Assembly (NCBI RefSeq): GCF_003121485.1
Contig: NZ_QAVX01000017.1
Coordinates: 44,432 to 108,431, forward strand
DNA length: 64,000 nucleotides
Direction of reading: 5' to 3'
From: Dyella sp. C11
GTDB lineage: Bacteria > Pseudomonadota > Gammaproteobacteria > Xanthomonadales > Rhodanobacteraceae
A program made the translations under genes and the position numbers. The notes beneath the pieces were generated by a model, which saw only the letters and a list, made by a program, of their open reading frames with translations, was not told the origin of the DNA and did no database searches. This document shows, piece after piece, positions 63,106 to 64,000 of this stretch. Position 1 is the stretch's first letter. Each line of letters opens with the position of its first letter.

Positions 63106-64000
63106 TGCGACTTCAGCCGGTCAACGCAACACATTGCTGGAATCGTTCGGCCGGCGTATCGAAGTCCAACGTTTGGCGCAGCCGCTCATTGAGCTGTCGT
63201 GCAACAGCATCAAGCTTAGCTTGCGAGATGCCTGACAGGTCAGTGCCTTTAGGAAAATATTGGCGGAGCAACCCGTTGGTATTTTCGTTCGAGCCGCGCT
63301 GCCACGGGTGTTGTGGATCGCAGAAGTAGACCTGGATATCCGTCGCCAGTGTGAAGCGACGATGCTCGCCCATCTCCTTGCCGCGATCCCAGGTCAACGA
63401 CCGATACAGTTCGCGTGGAAGCTTGTGCGCATGCTTGATGAGTGCATCGATCACGGTCTTGGTGTCTTTACTGGGTACCTTGACCAACATGACGTAGCGC
63501 GTACGACGCTCCACCAGCGTGGCGATTTGGCTGTGGTGACTGCCCATCAACAGGTCACCTTCCCAGTGACCTGGTATGGCGCGATCTTCGACTTCTGCCG
63601 GACGCTCCCGGATCGACACCATGTCGGTGAGCTGACCGTGATGGGCCGTCTTCTGCGTGTGGTGGCGTGATCGACGCATCGTTCGCGGACGCCTGAGATG
63701 CGCCAGGAGGTCCTTTTTCAAGGCGCCACGGGCTTGAATGAAGAGACTGCGATAGATGGTCTCGTGCGACACCCGACGCTCCTCATGGCCCTTGGATCGC
63801 TTCTTTAGCCAACCGGCAATTTGCACCGGCGACCATCGTTGCTGCAACTTGCTGGCGACACGTTTGGCCAACAGGGGGTGCATGCACAGCTTGCAGACCT
63901 TGGGCCGACAGGCGCAATGCCATGCGCGCACATCGGCGCCGTTGGCTCGGTACCGCTCGCGACCGCCGTTACGCTGAATCTCGCGGCTGATCGTGGAGGG
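63106..64000 (-). mobile_element. IS30-family insertion sequence, partial
   Basis: The element begins about 63106, just inside a family A repeat, with end sequence TTGCGACTTCAGCC, and its transposase gene runs off the right window edge. The second end and any target duplication lie outside the window. Confidence 0.75.
63113..64000 (-). CDS. IS30-family transposase (C-terminal part)
   Basis: About 295 residues of a DDE transposase, open to the right edge. The visible start STISREIQRNGG belongs to the IS30 helix-turn-helix. The rnase-H-like catalytic core has the signature GHWEGDLLMGSHHSQIATLV, LTWDRGKEMGEHR (second Asp) and NENTNGLLRQYFPKGTDLS (final Glu in this segment), matching IS30. It looks intact in this window. 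Nearby DNA is the last repeat of the array. Confidence 0.93.
   Translation of the reverse strand, partial: PSTISREIQRNGGRERYRANGADVRAWHCACRPKVCKLCMHPLLAKRVASKLQQRWSPVQIAGWLKKRSKGHEERRVSHETIYRSLFIQARGALKKDLLAHLRRPRTMRRSRHHTQKTAHHGQLTDMVSIRERPAEVEDRAIPGHWEGDLLMGSHHSQIATLVERRTRYVMLVKVPSKDTKTVIDALIKHAHKLPRELYRSLTWDRGKEMGEHRRFTLATDIQVYFCDPQHPWQRGSNENTNGLLRQYFPKGTDLSGISQAKLDAVARQLNERLRQTLDFDTPAERFQQCVALTG

Overview
This 64 kb window is chromosomal DNA from a high-GC gammaproteobacterium. The gene families (CadC-like regulators with TolB/FlgO-type C-termini, several TonB-dependent receptors, YaeQ, type IV pilin, a LysM lipoprotein next to a PP2C phosphatase) and the short hairpin repeats between genes suggest Lysobacterales/Xanthomonadales, most likely Rhodanobacteraceae (Dyella, Luteibacter or Rhodanobacter-like). 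That placement is inference from gene content; the window has no rRNA or tRNA gene.

Layout. 0-10 kb: the N-terminus of catalase-peroxidase katG cut by the window edge, a TetR/O-methyltransferase divergent pair, small membrane proteins, a CadC-like regulator, a YceI protein, then a TonB receptor plus IphP-type phosphatase operon facing a TetR gene across a clean 8-bp inverted repeat. 9.8-14.6 kb: a TIR-TM-TPR protein divergent from a SLOG-like four-TM protein, a possible nucleotide-signalling (Thoeris-like) pair. 14.6-19.5 kb: Tat-exported GH127 glycosidase, DUF1801 and DUF1428 proteins, a type IV pilin and a two-repeat Mop protein. 19.8-25.3 kb: an iron-uptake operon headed by a Fur-box-like site (ECF sigma, FecR anti-sigma, STN-type TonB siderophore receptor, PepSY protein, small membrane protein). 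25.3-32.5 kb: a LuxR-type regulator with degenerate HD-GYP modules, an alpha/beta hydrolase, two tandem paralogous COQ9/TetR-C-like proteins (one apparently starting at CTG), an AraC/SDR pair and small exported or membrane proteins.

32.8-36.9 kb: a Ser/Thr phosphorylation module (FHA, receptor kinase) convergent with a PP2C phosphatase and a LysM/TPR lipoprotein. 37.2-48.6 kb: a sulfatase region with one arylsulfatase broken by a 2-bp GC-repeat frameshift, one intact arylsulfatase with a SphA/MetA-like outer-membrane protein, and, divergent from these, three tandem DUF1254/DUF1214 proteins. The divergent promoters each carry the same 10-bp box about 90 bp from the start codon. 48.6-56 kb: mixed small genes (VOC, lipoprotein, diguanylate cyclase, DUF5996, TPR, RibD-like reductase, GFA).

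56-63.1 kb: the most unusual part. Almost every small single gene is followed within 0-36 bp of its stop by a roughly 27-bp hairpin repeat (GTCCGC...GGGTCG...GCGGAC), all in the same DNA orientation. The genes are unrelated to each other, so the array looks like gene cassettes. An IS30-family transposase gene at the right edge has inserted into one repeat. Outlying copies from 27 kb onward show compensatory stem changes, so the hairpin itself seems to be what is conserved.
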